DNA from: SFEL01 sp045592165
Lineage (GTDB): Bacteria; Bacillota; Clostridia; Christensenellales; CAG-138
Assembly (NCBI GenBank): GCA_045592165.1
Contig: JAZNUG010000111.1
Location: forward strand, 1-9,220
Direction: 5' to 3'
DNA: 9,220 nt
The stretch's first letter is position 1; every line of letters starts with the position of its first letter. The notes beneath the pieces are model-generated. The model made no database searches, was not told the DNA's origin, and was given only the letters and a program-made list of their open reading frames with translations. The translations under genes were made by a program, and so were the position numbers. Positions 6,330 through 9,220 of the stretch are shown here, piece by piece.

Positions 6330-7598
6330 ATGAAAAAAGAGCTTTGGGCGCTTAAGGGCAATCTTATCTGGGCGGAAAAGCCCGGCGAAATGAAGACCCT
6401 TCCCGGCGGATATATATTAATGGAAGGGGAAGAGATAAAGGCAGTTTCGGAAACGCTGCCCTCAGAGTATGCCGATGCCCGGGTGGAGGATTACGGCGAC
6501 AGCATAATCACCCCCTCTTTTGCGGATATGCACCTGCATGCTCCCCAGTTCCCCATGATGGGCATGGCAATGGATCTGCAGCTGCTGGAATGGCTGCAGA
6601 ATTACGCATTTCCCACAGAGGCCCGCTATGCGGAGGAGGAGTTTGCCCGGCGCACATACAAAATGCTGGCCCGTGAGCTTATCGCAAGGGGAACTACCAG
6701 GGTATGCATATTCTCCAGCCTGCACAGAAAGGCCACCAATATCCTTATGGATGAGCTGGAGGCGGTGGGTATAACCGGCTATGCAGGCAAAGTGAATATG
6801 GACAGAAACGGCGGCGTAAATCTTCAGGAAACCACCGAAGAATCTATTGAGGAGACGATCCGCTGGATAGAGGAAAATGCGGACAGAAAGCTGGTTAAGC
6901 CCATGCTCACGCCCCGCTTTATCCCATCCTGCACAGATGAACTGATGGAAGCCCTTGGCAAAATCGCAAAGGAACATCCGGAAATTCCCACCCAGTCCCA
7001 TCTGAGCGAAAACCTTGAGGAAATCGAATGGGTAAAGCAGCTGCATCCCGACTGTACCCATTATTATCAGGCATATGAAAAATACGGCCTCTGGAAGGAG
7101 GGCACCGTAATGGCCCATTGCGTATATTGCGACGAAAAGGAACGCAAGGCCATGAAGGATGCGGGAGTATGGGCGATCCACTGTCCGGATTCCAATACAA
7201 ACATCGCCTCCGGAATTGCCCCCGTAAGGATAATGCTGCAGGAGGGCGTAAAGGTGGCAATGGGTTCTGACGTTGCGGGCGGCGCAAAGCTGTCCATGCC
7301 TGAAGCCGCCACGGATGCGGTAAGGGTATCCCGTCTGCGCTGGCTGTTCAGCGGAAAAAAGGAAGAATTCCTCAGCATTGCGGATGCGCTGTACCTTATC
7401 AGCGGAGCGGGTCAGGAATACTTCGGAGCGAAGGCCGGCTTCGGCGCGGGGGATAGGCTCCACGCTGTGGTGCTGGATGATGCACATCTTGCATACAACC
7501 CCGCAATAACCCTTGACCGCAGGCTGGAGAGAATATTCTATCAGTTTACCACTGCCTGCGTAAAGGCGGTTTACAGCGAGGGCGTAAAGCGGGTATAG
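6330..7598 (+). CDS. guaD: Guanine deaminase
   Basis: This cytoplasmic amidohydrolase converts guanine to xanthine and ammonia. The 422-residue length fits the family (about 430-450). Guanine-deaminase landmarks appear in order: DMHLHAPQ (66-73, metal ligands His68 and His70), DLQLLEWLQNYAFPTEARY (82-100, the characteristic LLEWL...FP.E segment), LTPRFIPSC (193-201), TQSHLSEN (221-228, His224 and Glu227), MAHCVY (261-266, His263), HCPDSNTNIASG (284-295), and GSDVAGG (312-318, Asp314 metal ligand). The start ATG at 6330 has AAGGAG at 6315-6320, embedded in the last codons of the upstream mocA-like gene, and only 3 bases separate the two genes. Xanthine, the product, can enter the same pathway as the hypoxanthine made by Ade. 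No key residue appears to be missing. Confidence 0.93.
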   Translation: MKKELWALKGNLIWAEKPGEMKTLPGGYILMEGEEIKAVSETLPSEYADARVEDYGDSIITPSFADMHLHAPQFPMMGMAMDLQLLEWLQNYAFPTEARYAEEEFARRTYKMLARELIARGTTRVCIFSSLHRKATNILMDELEAVGITGYAGKVNMDRNGGVNLQETTEESIEETIRWIEENADRKLVKPMLTPRFIPSCTDELMEALGKIAKEHPEIPTQSHLSENLEEIEWVKQLHPDCTHYYQAYEKYGLWKEGTVMAHCVYCDEKERKAMKDAGVWAIHCPDSNTNIASGIAPVRIMLQEGVKVAMGSDVAGGAKLSMPEAATDAVRVSRLRWLFSGKKEEFLSIADALYLISGAGQEYFGAKAGFGAGDRLHAVVLDDAHLAYNPAITLDRRLERIFYQFTTACVKAVYSEGVKRV

Positions 7599-7620
7599 AT
7601 ACGCAAAGGAGGATAGGACA

Positions 7621-8976
7621 ATGGCATCCCTTCTTATAAAAAATATAGAAGCTCTGGTTACCTGCGACGGCGAGGACAGGATACTCAGCGGCGCGGATGT
7701 ATACTGTGAGGATGGCTTTATAAAGGAAATAGGCCGCGGCCTTGATGTGCAGGCGGATGAGGTGATAGACGGATCTCATCTTATCTGCTATCCCGGCCTT
7801 GTGAATACCCATCATCATCTTTATCAGCAATTTTCCCGCAATCTTCCCGAGGTGCAGGGCTTTGAGCTGTTTGACTGGCTGAAATACCTGTATGAAATAT
7901 GGAAGAATCTGGATGGAGACGCAGTGCGCCTTTCTTCCCTTACCGGCATGGGCGAGCTGATGAAAAACGGCTGCACCACCTGCTTTGACCATCATTACGT
8001 ATTCCCAGCAGGTCAGGGGGATCTTATCGGTGCACAGCTGGGCGCGGCGAAGGAATTGGGAATCCGTATGCATGCCTCCAGGGGCAGTATGGATCTTTCC
8101 AAAAAAGACGGCGGTCTGCCGCCGGACAGCGTTGTGCAGACCATTGACGAAATAATGGCGGACAGCGCCGCATTAATAGAAAAATATCACGATCCCTCTG
8201 CGGGCTCCATGTCTCAGATCGTGCTGGCCCCATGCTCGCCCTTCTCGGTGAGCGGCGAGCTGCTCAGGCAAAGCGCAATACTTGCCCGGGAGTACAATGT
8301 GCGGCTGCATACCCATCTGTGCGAAACCCGGGATGAGGAAAACTACACCCTTGAGCGGTATGGCCTCAGGCCCTTTGCATATATGGAAACCCTTGGCTGG
8401 GCAGGCCCCGACGTATGGTATGCCCACGGAATACATTTCAATACCGAAGAACTTCATGCCCTTGCGGATACCGGCACAGGCGTTGCCCATTGCCCCATAT
8501 CCAATATGAAGCTTTCCAGCGGCATCGCCCGCATACCCGAAATGCTCAAGCTTGGAGTAAAAGTGGGCCTTGCGGTAGATGGCAGCGCCAGCAATGACGG
8601 CAGCAGTCTTCTTGAGGAGATGCGTGTTGCGTACCTGCTCCACAGGCTGAATTCCGGCGCAGACGCACCTACGGGATACGATATCCTCAAAATGGCAACC
8701 GTGGGCAGTGCATCCCTGTTGGGACGTGATGACATCGGCAGCATTGCCCCGGGCAAGTGCGCAGATATGTTCATGGTGGACAGCCGCAGGATAGAGCTTG
8801 CGGGCGCCTGCTATGACCCGGGCAGCATGCTTTGCACAGTGGGCTTAAGGGGCGCGGTGGATTATACCATCGTAAACGGCAAAGTTACCGTAAGGAACGG
8901 CCGCATCTGCACCATTGATGAAGCTGCCCTATCCGAAGCAGCAGGCAAAAAAATAAAAGAATACCTTGGCAAATAA
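7621..8976 (+). CDS. Probable 8-oxoguanine deaminase (TrzN/AtzB-like amidohydrolase)
   Basis: This second COG0402-type aminohydrolase (451 residues) differs clearly from the guanine deaminase beside it. Motifs are PGLVNTHHHLYQQFSR (58-73, metal ligands His64 and His66), CTTCFDHHYVFP (118-129), APCSPFSV (203-210), HTHLCETRDEENYTLERYGL (230-249, His232 and Glu235), WYAHGI (266-271, His269), HCPISNMKLSSG (290-301), and VDGSASND (319-326, Asp320). The HHHLYQQ run, the ERYG segment after the HLCE motif, and DGSASND are features I associate with 8-oxoguanine deaminases and with the related TrzN/AtzB triazine hydrolases. E. coli SsnA is a more distant alternative. The expected reaction is 8-oxoguanine to urate and ammonia. 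AAGGAGG at 7606-7612 lies 8 bases before the ATG, and the gene starts 22 bases after guaD. It is the last gene of the operon before a strong terminator. Family placement is firm; the exact substrate is inferred. Confidence 0.76.
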   Translation: MASLLIKNIEALVTCDGEDRILSGADVYCEDGFIKEIGRGLDVQADEVIDGSHLICYPGLVNTHHHLYQQFSRNLPEVQGFELFDWLKYLYEIWKNLDGDAVRLSSLTGMGELMKNGCTTCFDHHYVFPAGQGDLIGAQLGAAKELGIRMHASRGSMDLSKKDGGLPPDSVVQTIDEIMADSAALIEKYHDPSAGSMSQIVLAPCSPFSVSGELLRQSAILAREYNVRLHTHLCETRDEENYTLERYGLRPFAYMETLGWAGPDVWYAHGIHFNTEELHALADTGTGVAHCPISNMKLSSGIARIPEMLKLGVKVGLAVDGSASNDGSSLLEEMRVAYLLHRLNSGADAPTGYDILKMATVGSASLLGRDDIGSIAPGKCADMFMVDSRRIELAGACYDPGSMLCTVGLRGAVDYTIVNGKVTVRNGRICTIDEAALSEAAGKKIKEYLGK

Positions 8977-8985
8977 CCATAATAA

Positions 8986-9012
8986 AAAAGCCGCACGGTA
9001 TGTGCGGCTTTT
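8986..9012. terminator. Bidirectional intrinsic terminator between convergent genes
   Basis: The perfect stem GCCGCAC-GGTAT-GTGCGGC (8990-9008) is flanked by an A-run on the left and TTTT on the right. It terminates the purine operon 9 bases after its last stop codon. In reverse it also terminates the sortase gene, whose stop is 10 bases to the right. Confidence 0.92.
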
Positions 9013-9022
9013 GTGTTGCTTG

Positions 9023-9220
9023 TTATTTTACCCGCCTTGCCATTACCACATAGCGGGAATCGTCATATTCGTATGTGCAGGTAACAAGGGATAATACCTG
9101 ATCGCTGGGCTGTATAGTGATTTCATCATCCACCACGGAGGGACTTACAGTCCGGGCGTATTTTACAGTATCGTTCATTACGGCGGCAAATTCCTCGCCG
9201 TCTGCAAACATGGTCTGTAT
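9023..9220 (-). CDS. Class B sortase, C-terminal fragment (5' part outside window)
   Basis: Only the last 65 residues and the TAA stop are in the window; the frame continues past the right edge without a start. The ending LSLVTCTYEYDDSRYVVMAR matches the TLxTC...RYVVVAK signature of class B sortases, membrane-anchored transpeptidases that fix proteins to the Gram-positive cell wall. The catalytic cysteine codon is at about 9079-9077. The Arg of SRYVV is the expected catalytic arginine. The gene converges on the purine operon and shares its terminator, so it is probably unrelated functionally. It marks the edge of the purine locus and supports a Gram-positive host. The sortase class is read from a short tail only. 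Confidence 0.82.
   Translation of the reverse strand: MQTMFADGEEFAAVMNDTVKYARTVSPSVVDDEITIQPSDQVLSLVTCTYEYDDSRYVVMARRVK

Noticed and set aside
1..9220. Search for insertion sequences, CRISPR arrays, tRNA or rRNA genes, or phage-type genes.
   Set aside because: None was seen. All coding capacity is accounted for by metabolic genes and the sortase tail, and no terminal repeats or spacer-repeat arrays are present.

Overview
The window reads as part of an anaerobic purine-base catabolism locus from a Gram-positive Firmicute, probably a member of the Clostridia. The reasons are strong AGGAGG-type ribosome binding sites, a purine-class riboswitch with an intrinsic terminator, the C-terminus of a class B sortase, and a set of enzymes (XdhA, HyuA and YgfJ/MocA types) also found in E. 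coli and in gut anaerobes that degrade purines. The assignment to Clostridia is an inference. Base composition is moderate, with frequent ATA isoleucine codons throughout, and no gene stands out as recently acquired.

Layout: two operons diverge from a regulatory region of about 475 bp (3897-4371). On the minus strand lies adenine deaminase (ade, 3896-2205), followed 42 bp later by the molybdenum subunit of a xanthine dehydrogenase (xdhA, 2162 to the left edge). xdhA is cut at the window edge just after its predicted catalytic glutamate. On the plus strand are a hydantoinase/dihydropyrimidinase-family cyclic amidohydrolase (4372-5736), a MocA/YgfJ-type molybdopterin cytidylyltransferase (5733-6326, overlapping by 4 bp), guanine deaminase (6330-7598) and a second aminohydrolase that looks like an 8-oxoguanine deaminase (7621-8976). 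A bidirectional intrinsic terminator (8986-9012) closes this operon. It also faces the tail of a convergent class B sortase gene (9220-9023), where the purine locus ends.

The most interesting element is the leader of the plus-strand operon. Positions 4196-4281 fold as a purine riboswitch aptamer with the exact J2/3 core GTTTCTACC. It departs from the usual consensus at J3/1, has a two-base-longer L2 loop, and appears to carry an extra small hairpin inside L3. The 3' strand of its P1 helix overlaps the 5' arm of an intrinsic terminator (4277-4322). Ligand binding should therefore block termination, giving an ON switch that induces a purine-degrading operon by a guanine-like ligand.

How the genes fit together (inference from family functions): Ade turns adenine into hypoxanthine, and the XdhA-containing enzyme oxidises hypoxanthine to xanthine (possibly further to urate). 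GuaD turns guanine into xanthine, and the fourth plus-strand enzyme would turn 8-oxoguanine into urate. MocA supplies the cytidylated molybdenum cofactor to the dehydrogenase, and the hydantoinase-like enzyme is the candidate ring-opening step on a purine-derived cyclic amide. The FAD and iron-sulfur subunits of the dehydrogenase, transporters and any dedicated protein regulator are not in the window.
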